Source of the DNA: Anaeromyces robustus
Lineage: Eukaryota > Neocallimastigomycota > Neocallimastigomycetes > Neocallimastigales > Neocallimastigaceae
Direction: 5' to 3'
Assembly (NCBI GenBank): GCA_002104895.1
Contig: MCFG01000218.1
Span: forward strand, 1-57,500
DNA: 57,500 bases
Shown here in pieces: positions 1 through 12,661 of this stretch. Each line of letters opens with the position of its first letter. Position 1 is the first letter of the stretch. The notes beneath the pieces were generated by a model. That model worked only from the letters and a program-made list of their open reading frames with translations, ran no database searches and was not told the DNA's origin. The position numbers and the translations under genes are program-made.

Positions 1-160
1 TTCTTTTTTTTTTTTTATACATTATTGTTATTATTATTAACTTATAATTAAAGATTATAATTGTAATTGATATGAGTAATAAAAAAAATTTTATTATTTT
101 TATTGTTACATAAAAATACTTTTATAAATTGCTATCCATAAAATATTAATAATAAATTAA

Positions 161-227
<67 letters not shown>

Positions 228-1144
228 AAACCTACATATTCCCATTTATTTGTTTATTGTTTATATTCTTGGCACTTAATTTAGTAAAAATTTTTATTTA
301 TCTATTTGTTTATTTATTTGATTTTCATTATTATTATTATTATTATTATAATAATTAATTATCATTACCATAAAAAAACAAATCATAGAAAGTTTATATT
401 AAATTATTTATTTTTATTTTCATTATTTTTTTTTTCCTAATTCTTAATTTAGTAAGTTTTTTATTATCATTTATTATTATTTTTTTTTAAAAAAAAAAAA
501 AAAAATAAAACCAAATAAAATATATTAATTCTAAATAAAATAATAAAATACAAATCAAACTCTTTTTTTGGTTTATATATATATAAAGGAAAATATGAAT
601 TTAAAAGATATTTTCATGCTTTTATTAAGAACAAATAAAAATAAATATATATATATATAAAGATAACTATAGAATTGAAACCTTTTTTTTTTTTTTTTTT
701 ATTTTTCAAAGTACACTTGAATTAAATATAAAAAAATTGAAAATAATTAAAAATTAAACATAAAGTCTTTTCTTTTTTTTTTTTTTTTTTATTTTTTATT
801 TTAATTATTTATTTAGTTATTTATTTATTATTTATTTATTATTATTTTTATTATTTTTTATTATTATTTTTATTATTTTTTATTATTATTTTTATTATTT
901 TTACATATATATATATAAGATATTTAAATAAATAAAAAAAATATTGTATTTTTATTTATTTTATTTTATTTTATTTTATTTATTTTTCTTTCTTTTTTTT
1001 TTGTTGTTTTGATGTATAAAAATAATATCTATATATGTATATATATAAATAAATATTTTAACTACACTACTTTTTAATTGATTATAAATAACATTATTAA
1101 TTATTTATATCTTATTTATTTATTTATTTATTATATTATATATA

Positions 1145-1175
<31 letters not shown>

Positions 1176-1355
1176 TATTATTTATAATTACTATTTTTAT
1201 TTAATTTACATAAATATCATTAATATATATATATATATTTATATGTTATTAATAAAATGAATTGAGAGTTATATTGTCTATAATTAAATAAAAATATTAA
1301 TATTTATTTATTTATTTATTTTTTTTTTTTTTATTTTTTCTTTTTTTCTTTTCTA

Positions 1356-1404
<49 letters not shown>

Positions 1405-1972
1405 TATATATATATATATAGATTATTATCTAAAACTATTAATTAAGAAGAATAATATATGTTTAAAAAAAAAAAGATTTGAAAGAAAGAAAAAAAAAAA
1501 TTAAAATTTTTAAATGTACTGAGATAAATAAAAAAAAAATAATAATAATACATAATTATATATATAACTTATAGATATTTTAATTATATATATTTTGTAT
1601 TTTTTTTTTTTTTTTTTTTTTTATATATTATTTTATTTTATTTTTTTTTTTTATTTTATATTATATTTTTTTTTATATAAAATATATATATATTATTAAA
1701 AATAATTAAGATAATAAAAAAAATAATTTAAATGAATTTAATTACTTTCTGTTGAATTTTGCGATATGTTTTTGTAAAAATATATATATATAAAACTAAA
1801 ATTGAATCCATGGGTATTTTTTTCTTATTTTTTTTTTTTTTGTGTGTGGTTGTTGGTTTTTCTTTTTTTTTTTTTTTTATTTTATTATTTTATTTTTATT
1901 GTTATATTATTTTATATTATTCGTTAACTTTTTTTATTTAAAATAAAAAAAATTTTTTTTTTTTAAACTTCC
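1..1972. other. AT-only intergenic DNA, no gene seen
   Basis: Nearly pure A/T sequence made of poly(T), poly(A), (TAAA)n, (TTA)n and (TA)n tracts. Short open frames here translate to Ile/Leu/Tyr/Phe runs, which is what AT microsatellites give by chance. No tRNA-like or GC-richer patch was found. Confidence 0.8.
161..228. repeat. (TAAA)n microsatellite
   Basis: About 17 uninterrupted copies of the tetranucleotide TAAA. It is one of the longest perfect tetranucleotide tracts in the window; similar tracts lie near 26.7 kb and 42.5 kb. Confidence 0.95.
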
Positions 1973-3715
1973 TTAAGCAAATTCATCAAATTCTTTTATA
2001 CCACGAAGAGTTTTCCAATAAAGGTATCCGACTATTGAACCTATAACATAAGCTATACTTAAACCTGCTAAAGCCATATATAAAGTTTTGTGTTTACCTT
2101 TAACTAATGGTTCTATAAAATCTTTACAACCTGGAGGAATAGCATTAACATCAACTTTAGGAATACCATTATCAGTATTTCCAGTACCAGTAGCACCACC
2201 AGTAGTAGCACCAGTAGCACCACCTGTAACACCACCTGTAGCACCACCTGTAGTAGCACCACCCATAGCACCACCTGTTGTAGCACCACCTGTTGTAGCA
2301 CCGCCTGTTGTAGCACCGCCAGTAGTAGCACCACCTGTTGTAGCACCACCTGTTGTAGCACCGCCTGTTGTAGCACCGCCAGTAGTAGCACCACCTGTTG
2401 TAGCACCACCAACAGTTGCTCCACCTGTAGTATCACCACCAGCAACTTGTCTTTTTCTTAAATCTCCATCAAATTCATCACCACCACCTTCATCATTTCC
2501 TCCATCGTCTTGACCATTATCTTCATCAGCACCAGTTACACCACCAGTTACACCACCAGTTACACCACCAGTAGCACCACCAGTGACACCACCAGTAGCA
2601 CCACCTGCAGCACCAGCAGTACCTGTAGTACCACTGTTATTATCAAAGGTTGTACCAGTACCAGTAGCACCTGTATTACCAGTAACACCTCCAGCACTAT
2701 TTCCTACTGGTGTTACAGTACCAGGTGAAGTTACTTCTTGGATTTTATCAGAATTTGCTTTATAATATGAATCCTTTTTTTCAACTTTGGCTGGTTCATA
2801 AACTGTTTTATCTATTTTATCATCTGTCTGACTTTTAATATAATGAGTTGGACAAACGGTTGATGGTACTGAATAATCTACAATATTTAAATATCCACAA
2901 CAATTATGCTTATCTTGAATAAATACTTTAGCGTCATCATCTATTGTATCCCACCAAGTTCTTGCCATATGAATATAAGCCTTATTTGAAGTATTCATAA
3001 ATATATATACTACATAGGCATGAAAAGATAAGCACATTAAAGAAAGAATTGAATATGTAACAATTAAAGTTTTCCAATTAGTGTATGCACCAAATCCTCC
3101 AATTACTGATGTAAACAATGAAAATATTCCAAGCATAAACATAGCTATATAATAAAGTAAAAATTTGATATATTTATAAATTAATATTAATATTAATATT
3201 TTTTTTTTAAAAAAAATAAAAAAGTATAATAAAAAAAAAATTAAAAAAAAAATACATTATAAAATAAAAAATATTATGAAATAAAAATATATAATAATAA
3301 TAATAATAATATATTATTATTATTATTATTATTATTTAATTTATTATATTTAAAATACTTTTTATTCTCTTTTTTTTTTTTATTTAAAAGATTAGAGAAG
3401 AAAAAAAATATTATATATTCAAATTTTTTTTATAATTTTTTTTTATTTAATATAAAAGAAAATATTATAAAAGTTTTTTTTTTTACCTGTTATACCTTCC
3501 GTAGATACATCATGTAATTTACTTTCAGCCCAACCTCCTTTCAACATAATAAATATAGAAAAAGCAAGAAGTAAAAATCCTACAAAACCAACAAAACCAT
3601 CTAAAATATAAAATACTTTTCTTTTAGTATTATCCGCTTTTTGACGTTTTGGCCCACGTCTAAATGTTCGTGTATATGATTCATTATAAAGTAAACTTTG
3701 ACTTTCTCTTTCCAT
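1973..3715 (-). CDS. Tetraspanin-like four-helix membrane protein with Thr/Gly-repeat extracellular loop
   Basis: Two-exon minus-strand gene: exon 1 is 3715-3487 and exon 2 is 3144-1973. The 342-bp intron opens with GTAAAA, closes with TATAG and sits in phase 1; the join adds one Ala and gives 466 aa. TM1 is about residues 35-58, TM2 78-99 and TM3 103-127. The large extracellular loop carries the tetraspanin CCG signature at 158-160 plus Cys174 and Cys416, and TM4 is about 431-453, with a short tail ending in EFDEFA. Tetraspanins organise membrane microdomains; usual length is 220-300 aa. The excess here is about 200 residues of Gly/Thr/Val/Ala repeats inside the loop, split by an acidic segment and a dibasic LRKR site at 305-308. 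The N-terminal cytosolic tail is basic (RRGPKRQK). Fold call is firm; the partner proteins are unknown. Confidence 0.85.
2266..2410. repeat. Coding 15-bp tandem repeat with exact 60-bp higher-order period
   Basis: Lies inside the tetraspanin exon and encodes GGATT pentapeptides. The 60 bases at 2281-2340 are identical to those at 2341-2400, and the 60-bp periodicity runs from about 2266 to 2410. Each 60-bp unit holds four 15-bp units that differ only at synonymous positions, so the array grew recently by duplicating blocks of four. Further, more diverged GGVTG/GGATG units lie at about 2190-2265 and 2520-2610. Confidence 0.9.
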
Positions 3716-4974
3716 TTTATATTTTGTTATTTAAAATTATTAATATATTCAATTATTATTTATATATAATATTTATTTTTCGATTTATTGAAATTTTTTT
3801 TTTCTCTATTTTTTATTTTTTAAAGGTAAAAAAGTCTGTCAAAATACTGAAACTTTTTTTTTTTTTAATTTTATTTTAAGATTTTATTTAATTGAAATTA
3901 AATTGAATTTTATGTTTCTATATTATAGTAATATAAATTGATTGTAATAATTTTTATTATTATTATTATTTATTACTGCTTTTTATTTTGTTATTCCCTA
4001 AATATTTCTGTATAGAATTTTTTATAAATTTAAATAATATAGTTTATTAAACATATAAATAAATAAATAAATAAATATATAAATAAATATGAATTACTAA
4101 TATTTTTTATATTTATTTTGATTCAATTTGTTTTTGATACAAACCTTTTATATATTTCGTTTAAAAAGTTATTTACTATATATATTATTTTATCAAAGCA
4201 AATTACTTTTATTATTTTAATTTCTATTATTTATGGGTATACTATAGAATAAAAGCATAATTTATTTTTATATTATTATAATATATTTGAATATATGTTA
4301 TTTTTAAAGTGTTTTATTATTATTATTAATGAAAATTTATTTTATTTTTTCTTAACTTTTTTTTTATTTTTGATTTATTTTTTATTACTTTTATTTATTT
4401 TATTATTTTTATTTTTTTTTATATTTTTTTAATTATTTATTATTAAATATTATTATTTTTTTTCTCTCTTTTTTTTTTTAATAATGTAATCAATATTAAA
4501 AGTATATGAAATTCAGATTTGAATTAATTATATACATAATAAAATTAAAAAAAAAAAAATAATAATAATAATAAAAAATATATATATTATATATATTTTT
4601 CTTCTATTATTGTCATATACTATAAAAATAAAAGAAATAGACTACAAATTATAAAAAATTAAAAAAAAAAAAAAAAAGGTATAATTAATTATATTTATAT
4701 ATAAAATTTTCTTTTCATATAGATTAAATTTAATAATTTTTATTTATTTATTTACTTATTTATTTATTTATTAAATATTTATTTAATATTTATGTATTCA
4801 TTTACTTTATAACTATTATTTATTTATTTAATAAGAAAATAAACTATTAATTTTTTTTTTTAACCAAATCGAGCAAATAAAAGAAACGAAGGAAAAAAAA
4901 AAACAATTATATAATTAATATATGTTAATATAATTTATATATATATAATAAAAAAAAAATTATTTATTTATATG

Positions 4975-5006
<32 letters not shown>

Positions 5007-5332
5007 TATATTTATATATTTAAATATATAAAAAATTTTTAATATTCAAGGAATAAAATAATAATATATTCTTAATATATTAGACAATATATTAAAAAAT
5101 AATAAATACTCAAGATTTTAATATATGAATATATCTAGAATGAATAATTAATTATATTAATTATATTATAAATACCAAGTTTAATATATTAAATATATTA
5201 AAATGTTTATATTTTTATAAATCAAAATGTAATATATATTATATTGAATCAAAATTATATATTATTATATAATATCAATATATTTAATAGACTGTTAACT
5301 TTATTTTATATATATATTGAAAATGAAACTGA

Positions 5333-5365
5333 AATATCCAAATAAAGAGATTTATTTTGGATATT
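5333..5365. repeat. Short inverted repeat (hairpin)
   Basis: Arms AATATCCAAATAAA and TTTATTTTGGATATT are reverse complements apart from one extra A/T, around a 4-base GAGA loop. Its function is unknown; it is longer than most chance palindromes here and includes C and G positions that pair. Confidence 0.7.
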
Positions 5366-6885
5366 AAATCTTATTATATAATAAAAAGAAAATAGTTTTT
5401 AATGTAAATTATTATTGTATTTAATTATTTGATAATTTAATACGTTTAATTAAAAATATCTATTTTTAATATATTACGGTACATATAATTATAATTATTA
5501 TAAATAGTAAAGTTTATATACATTTATGTATTAATATTATATTTATATTAATATCTAATTGTAATAGGAATAGATATATTTTATTAAAAATGTTTACAGA
5601 ATAAATAATAAATGTTTACTCTTAAATAATGAAATTTATTATTATCAATGTTCAATATTGAATTAAATATTTATTTATTTATTTATTTATATATATTTAT
5701 ATATTTAAAATTTTTAAATTTATTAAAATACTATTATTATTTATTTTTTTTTTATTATCTTTAAAATTTTATTATTTTCAATTTTGTGTAATGTATTTAA
5801 TTTATTATACAATAATGTATTAAAAAATGCATCAGCTCTAAAAAATAATATACTATTAAATTGATTCTAGTATATGTATTTAATTTAAATTAATATATTA
5901 AAAATATTAAATATATTATGCTTAATAGTTTTTTTTTTTTTTTTTCAATTTTTTTTTAAGTTAATAATAATAATATTAATAAGAATAATCATAAAAATTA
6001 AGAATGATTAATTAAATTATTATTTATATATTTAATTGTATATTAGTCTATTAAAGAAAAGAAAAAAGAATTTTCCCAATAATATTCAATAATATTCGTA
6101 TCTTTTTTTTTTTTTAATCCCTTGTTTTTTTATTATTCATATTACACACGTGATCTACAACAAATAATATTTATGAATAATTTAATATTAATATATCATT
6201 ATGACATAGATAAATTAAAGTTTAAAAGTAAAAAGTAAAAAAGTAATGATAATAATGTTTATATGATAGTTTAAAAAAACTATTTTAAAAGAATGCTTTT
6301 ATTTTAAAAAAAAAATATCATTATGATATTTTTATATTATGGCTTTTATAAATAATGATAATAATAAATAATAATAAATAAAAAAATTGAACGGCCTAAA
6401 CGAAATACTATTTTTATAAATTTTACTAAAATTTATTTTTAAAAAAAAATTTTTAATAAATAAAAAAAAACTTTACAATAAAAAATATGAATATGATAAA
6501 TATATATAATAATATATTATAATTATAATATGATATTTAAATTAATTATATTAATATTATAAATATATATAAAAATATAATAATATATTATAATGGAATT
6601 TTGTATATATTAAAACGCTAAAATATATTAAAATATCCTTTTATAAGCAATAATATTATTTTTAATTAATTAATAATTAATTATATTTAAAAAAAAAAAA
6701 AAACAATATTTATTTATACTATTCTACTATAATATTAATATCCATAACTAATAATCATAAAGTAATAAACTAAAATAATATACATATGATACAATATTAT
6801 TATGTATATGTATGATTTTGAATGTAATGTATTATGATATTATGATTGTAAATTGAATGATAAAACAAAAAAGGTGTAGGTTAAG

Positions 6886-6929
6886 TTTCAAGTAATTATT
6901 AGGGTACTTACCCTAAATATTACTTGAAA
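6886..6929. repeat. 44-bp near-perfect palindrome
   Basis: Left arm TTTCAAGTAATTATTAGGGT and right arm ACCCTAAATATTACTTGAAA pair over about 20 bp with two mismatches and a very short centre (ACTT). The GC-containing ends (CAAG/CTTG and AGGGTA/TACCCT) make chance origin in AT-only DNA unlikely. No adjacent gene explains it as a terminator. Confidence 0.8.
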
Positions 6930-7411
6930 AAAAAAATAAAAGAAGTAAATAGTTATTATCAAAAAGAATAAATTCTTTTAAAATAGTAGTAACTTTTTCA
7001 TCTTTATTTAATGAATGTGAAACTCTTTTTTTTATAAAATGATTTTTTTGTAGAATAATATTAATTCTATTAATTAAACAATATTAATAATTAATAATGA
7101 AATAGTTTTAAATACCATTTTTTAATTTATGATACTGTGATTTAATAAAAAAATATTATTAAAATTTTAATAAATTTACTTTAATTTATTTATTTATTTT
7201 ATATTTATTTATTTATTTATATATTTATATATTAATTAATTAATTATTTATTTATTTATATATTTATAATATATTTATTTATTTAATATTTAATACTTAT
7301 TATTTATTATTATAATAAATAGTATTAACTATTAACTTGATAATGATTAATGACTTGTTTTTGACATTTCAATTTAATTAATAAATGTCCTTTTTTATCC
7401 GACTTTTCATT

Positions 7412-7444
<33 letters not shown>

Positions 7445-8986
7445 TTTCCATCATTACTTCATTCATATTATTTATAATTTTATAAATGAATGAAACGAAG
7501 TGTATATTATTTATTTAAAGTTAGATTTTATTTGTAATTCCAAGAAAAAAGAAATATTAGTAATCTTATTTATTAATAAAAAAAATTTAAAGTTTATTGT
7601 CTAAAAATAATATAAATTTTTTTTACAATGTTTTATATATTCTTAGCAAAAAAAAAAAAAAAAAAAAATTAAATAAAATAAAATAATAATAAAAAAAAAT
7701 ATATTTAATTTATTATATTTTTTATTATTAAATGAAAGAAATCTAAGCTTTTCTTGGTATTAAATGTATTATTACTATTATAAATAATAATTATTATTTT
7801 ATTTGTTTATTATTATTATTCTTTAAATTATTTTAATTAACTGTTAATCATAATTAATTGTTAAAACTATTATTTCTTATAATAATATTTTTAAATATTA
7901 TATCTAAGAGTATTTATTTATCTATTTATTTATAAAACCATTTAAGTTTTTGTTTATAAATTAACAATTAACATGAAAAAAAAATTTCATATTATTAATT
8001 AATTAAATGATTCTTTTTTTTATTATATTCACTTTCTTTTTTTTTTTTTTGATTTTGTTTACCATTAAACAAAACAATTCTTTTTTTGTTCTTGTTTGTT
8101 ATAATTTTTTTTTATTTTATTTTCAAAACGTCATAACAAGTCACTTTTTAATATCATAATCACATGCTCAAATCTAAAATGGTACTTTTAATATTAATAG
8201 TTAGTTTTTTTTTTTTTAAAAAAAATATATATATATATAAAATGGTCAACATCTTTTATGTCAAATTCTTTTTTAAAAAAAAAAAAAAAAAAAAAGAAAA
8301 AAAAAATAGAATTACATATTAATATAAGATATTATGTAAGAATGATATATAATATATTAAATATTATGTATATTATGTATTATATATTATAATATATTAT
8401 TTAATAAACAAATTTAAATAAAAAATTTTTTTTTAAAAAAACTAAAATAAAGGATTAATTTTTAACCTATTTAATTTATCCTTATATAATATTTTTGCAT
8501 TGTGTAACATTATTTTTATATATTAAACAATTATAATATTATGAAAAATGAATACAAAATTTTATTATATATTTATTTAATACAATACTTCCCTATAAAG
8601 ATAATACAAAAAGAACAAGCTAAAGAAAAAAGAGATTTAATAATTAATAGCAAATTATTATTATTTTTATTTTATTTTAATTGTTAAAATATAAACTATT
8701 AAAATTTAAGGTATAAATAGTAAATCGTTTTTTTTTAATATTAAAATTTCCTAATTAATAATTTTTAATTATAATAATATTTTTTTTATACTATTTGATA
8801 TGTTTTTATTTAAATTATTATTATTTTTATTTTTTGTTTCTAAATATTATTTATACTTAGTAAAATAATTATTAAATAATAAATATTATTAATTTACGGA
8901 TGAAGTAATTAAAAAAAAAACAAATAAGTAAATTAGTAAATAAATACTAATTTAACTTAATAAATATTATACAGGATTTTTTTTTC

Positions 8987-9023
<37 letters not shown>

Positions 9024-9420
9024 TTAATGCTGATGATCAATATTGACATTAATTTATAAGCCATGCTTATTTCCATTTTTATAAATAAATAAATAAATAT
9101 ATAAATATATAAATAAATAAATAAATATATAAATAAACAAATAAATAAAATATATATATTAATATTAATATTAATATTAATATTAATTATTTTTTTAATA
9201 TACGAAAACACGATTTTTCTAATTATTAATTAAATATTATTACATTAAATAATTTCATATTTTATTAATATAAAACATTTTTACTTTAAAATTTATTCAT
9301 GCTATGTTCATGCTTTTTTTTTTTTTTTTTTTTTAAGGATAAACTTTATCAACAAAATTTTTATATTATATTTATATTTATTATATTTATATTTATTATT
9401 ATATTTATATTTATATTTAT

Positions 9421-9474
9421 AATTTATAATTTATAATTTATAATTTATAATTTATAATTTATAATTTATAATTC
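9421..9474. repeat. (AATTTAT)n heptanucleotide array
   Basis: Between seven and eight perfect tandem copies of a 7-bp unit, followed and preceded by imperfect TTTATATTTAT repeats. A 7-bp period is uncommon in this window, where 3- and 4-bp units dominate. Confidence 0.9.
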
Positions 9475-11086
9475 ATATATAACAGAAAATTCATATTTAT
9501 ATTTATATTTATTATTATTATATTTATTATTATTATATTTATTATTATTATATTTATATTTATTGTTATATTTATTTATAATTTAAAATTTTTCTTTTCC
9601 TTTTTTTTTTTTTTTTTTTCTATTTGTTTATTTTATTTATTTTGTGTTACATGAATAAATATTAAAGATAATTTATTTTATAGTATTATCAAAAAAGGAA
9701 AATAATTTTTTTTTTATATATTCATGTAACAAATTTTAAATTTCATTTTCTTTTTAATTATTATTATTTAATTATTATTATTTCTTTCTTTATTAATAAT
9801 TAATAATTAATAATTATTTTTTCTTAATATTATTATTTATTATTGATTATTATTTATTATTGATTATTGATTTAAAATCTCACAAAAGAATTATTTTCTA
9901 TTATTATAATTATTATTTTTTTTAATATAATAAAATATTTTATTGGTTTATTAGAAAAATAAAATCTGTAGAAAATATACAGAATTTTTTTTATTTATTA
10001 TTCTTATATCTTTATAAATACTTAGTTATGAATATAATAAAAGTTTTATTAGTTCTTAAACTAATATTATAATGTATTAATAAATAAATATTATTAAGTA
10101 AATTTTAATCATTAAATTGTCATTTATTACTTATTTTATTTATTTATTTATTTATATTTCATCTTAGTTTATTTATTTATTTACTTATTCATTCATTCAT
10201 TTAATTTTTTTTGTTTTAAAATTTTTTATTTATATTTTAATTATTTTATAATATATTATAATATATTATAATTATATTAATAATTATATTAATTATTATT
10301 TTTGTTTATTTATTTTTTTTATAGTTTATATTCTAATATCTAATATTTAAAATAATAATAATTTAAAGAAAAAACATTTATAATTTTTATTTAATAGAAT
10401 TGAAATTAATACAAGTTTATAATATTTTTTGTTTAATTTTTCTTTTTTGGTGATTTTATTAATTATTCTTTCTAATAATAAAAAATAATTATATATATAA
10501 CATATATTATAACAAAAAAAAAGAAATTTTTATCAAGAAATATTTATTAAATAAAAAAAATTTTTTTAATATAATAAAATTTCCAAATGTGAATCACAAA
10601 AAAAAACAAAAAAAGAAAACAAAAAAACTTGCTAAAGATATTAATTTATTAATCTAAAATACATTAATTATTATTTCAATATGAAATACATTGTATTAAT
10701 ATCCATATATTTTGCATTGTAATAATTTGCTTTTTTTTTTAAAAAAAAAAAAAAAGAAAAAAGAAACTCGGTGATTTTATTATATATTTTTTTACTTATT
10801 TATTTATATTTATTTATTTATTTATATATTTATTTATTTATTTATTTATACATTATTTATTTATTTATTTATTTCTTTATACATTTATTTATTCCTTTAT
10901 ATATATATATTTATTTATTTATTTATTAAACTTTTAGGAAAAAATATTTTTAATTAATAAAACTCAAAAATCTTTATAAACTTTTATTAAATTATATAGA
11001 TATAATTCAATGAAAAGTTTATTTTTATTACTTTCTTTAATGAAAGATAAAAAAAAAATATAATATAGAATATAAATATATATAAA

Positions 11087-12661
11087 ATGAATATTAAACA
11101 TAAGCAATTAATATTCAATTTTTATTCAAGTTTTATCCTTTTTTTTATTTATTGTATCCGTCCAACCATTTCATACTTCATTAAAAAAAATAACATTACC
11201 AATATAGATTGTAATGAAATAAAAACAGATAGTATCATAGAATCCAGTCAATTTATTATTAAAGGTACAAATCATAAATTTTTAAAATTCTATCATTTTG
11301 AATTAGAAAATCCAATAGAATTATTAAAAACTTCAGCTTCATCATCAACAAGTACTTTCAATGATAAATTTTATAATCAATTAAATGATTTCGAAAAAGA
11401 TATTTATAATAAAGTCTATAAAATATCTAATAAATTAAATCCTGATGTGAAGCTAGTGGTCATTTATACCTATAAAGTTTCTATTTCCTATTTTAATTTT
11501 GATAAAATTTTTTCATGTATTACTTTGGATAATCCTCAATTTTGGTGGATTACTCAATATTCAATATCTTTTAGATATGAAGCTACCGATGAGGAGAGTA
11601 CCACTTATTCAACTCGAATTTCTATTGATCTTAAAGATGATGAAAGTATTTTTGCAAAATATAAAATGGATGATATATATCAAATGAATATAGAGATTAT
11701 AAAAGCTAAAGAAAATTTAATTAATGAAATAAAAGAATTAAAATTAGAAACCAAATATTCTATCATTAAATATTTACATGATTATTTTATACGTATGGTA
11801 AATTATAAAATTTATTCAGATGAACCGTATATTTATACTCTTTATGGTGCTTTAGTTAAAAAGGAAAGTGTAAATGAAGGATATGCTGAAGCTATGATGT
11901 ATATTGCTAAAGAATTTGGTTTAAATATTATAATAGCCAAAAGTGCTACTCATGAATGGAATTTTGTAGAATTAAATAAAAAATGGTATGCTTTAGATAT
12001 TACTCGAGATGATCCTGTTCAATATAAAATTTATGAAGATGATGAAACAGAGGATACTATTGTTGAAATTTATTATCCAGAATCAGGAGATGATTCTAAT
12101 TTAATTTATGATTATTTTTTAATAGGTACAGAAACTATTCTTCCTTCTTCTAAAAAAAAATATTCTAATGATACCGATTATACCTTAATTTATTCTATTT
12201 ATCCTTCCAATCAAAATTTATTAGTATATCCAACTTTAGAAAAATCAAATTATATTTATGATAAAGAAAATGATGAATCTGCTATTATTCCAACCATAAC
12301 AACACTAACAATAACTACAACAACAATAAAAACATCGACATCGACATCAACTACCACTAATAGTTCTTCTTCTACTACTACTACCTATGTATCAAATATA
12401 AATGATATGATTACCATCACCAAAAGTACAACGGCTTTTTCATCTTCTGTATCAACTTTATTTGTAACAGATTATATTGAAATAGAAACGGATTATTATT
12501 CAAATATTGATGATGATTATTTAAATTCAAATATTACAACTTCTTCTAATGATAATACTTCAGATTCATTTTCTATATCATCATTATTATTAATATCATT
12601 TATAAGAAATATATTATTTTTTACTCTATATTTAATTTTATTTTTAACTATTTTAATTTAA
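11087..12661 (+). CDS. Secreted transglutaminase-core protein lacking the catalytic Cys (probable pseudoenzyme)
   Basis: Single-exon 524-aa protein. Residues 1-31 are a hydrophobic signal-like segment. The body matches the neighbour at 13497 throughout, including DNPQFWWI, the HDY segment before the core and the core itself. Compared with the neighbour's GVCSGY, the Cys position reads SVNEGY, so the nucleophile is Asn263. His289 (THEWN) and Asp304 are kept at the same spacing (26 and 15 residues), but TTWDDP has become ITRDDP. Transglutaminase-core proteins use Cys-His-Asp for acyl transfer or peptidase activity, so this copy should be inactive as an enzyme. A Thr/Ser-rich stretch (about 403-435) precedes a very hydrophobic C-terminus, which suggests a GPI signal or membrane anchor. 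The frame is intact over 1.5 kb, which argues against a plain pseudogene. It may act as a binding or structural protein. Confidence 0.85.
   Translation: MNIKHKQLIFNFYSSFILFFIYCIRPTISYFIKKNNITNIDCNEIKTDSIIESSQFIIKGTNHKFLKFYHFELENPIELLKTSASSSTSTFNDKFYNQLNDFEKDIYNKVYKISNKLNPDVKLVVIYTYKVSISYFNFDKIFSCITLDNPQFWWITQYSISFRYEATDEESTTYSTRISIDLKDDESIFAKYKMDDIYQMNIEIIKAKENLINEIKELKLETKYSIIKYLHDYFIRMVNYKIYSDEPYIYTLYGALVKKESVNEGYAEAMMYIAKEFGLNIIIAKSATHEWNFVELNKKWYALDITRDDPVQYKIYEDDETEDTIVEIYYPESGDDSNLIYDYFLIGTETILPSSKKKYSNDTDYTLIYSIYPSNQNLLVYPTLEKSNYIYDKENDESAIIPTITTLTITTTTIKTSTSTSTTTNSSSSTTTTYVSNINDMITITKSTTAFSSSVSTLFVTDYIEIETDYYSNIDDDYLNSNITTSSNDNTSDSFSISSLLLISFIRNILFFTLYLILFLTILI

Larger units (their letters stand above)
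3716..11086. other. 7.4-kb gene desert
   Basis: No supported coding region on either strand. The sequence is A/T-only with many TTTATTTA-type tracts, poly(T) runs and frequent AATATATTA words between 5.0 and 6.7 kb. The only distinctive structures are the hairpin at 5333-5365, the palindrome at 6886-6929 and the heptamer array at 9421-9474, annotated separately. The open frame at 8957-9211 minus is low-complexity (Asn/Ile and Lys runs) and was not accepted as a gene. Confidence 0.75.

Noticed and set aside
161-228. Tetranucleotide and trinucleotide arrays as CRISPR or centromeric repeats
   Set aside because: No spacer structure and units are only 3-4 bp; they are ordinary microsatellites.
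1078-1941. Two 60-aa plus-strand open frames
   Set aside because: Ile/Leu/Tyr/Phe runs produced by TTA and TAT repeats; no start context, homology or splice partner.
2088-2765. Pro/Val/Ala-rich and Thr/Ser-rich open frames opposite the tetraspanin
   Set aside because: They are antisense or shifted readings of the coding 15-bp repeat; the minus frame has tetraspanin signatures and a closing intron.
8957-9211. 84-aa minus open frame
   Set aside because: Contains an (IN)n run from (TTAATA)n and a Lys run from poly(T); no credible protein.
11499-11687. 62-aa open frame inside the transglutaminase-like gene
   Set aside because: A shifted frame within a well-supported coding exon.
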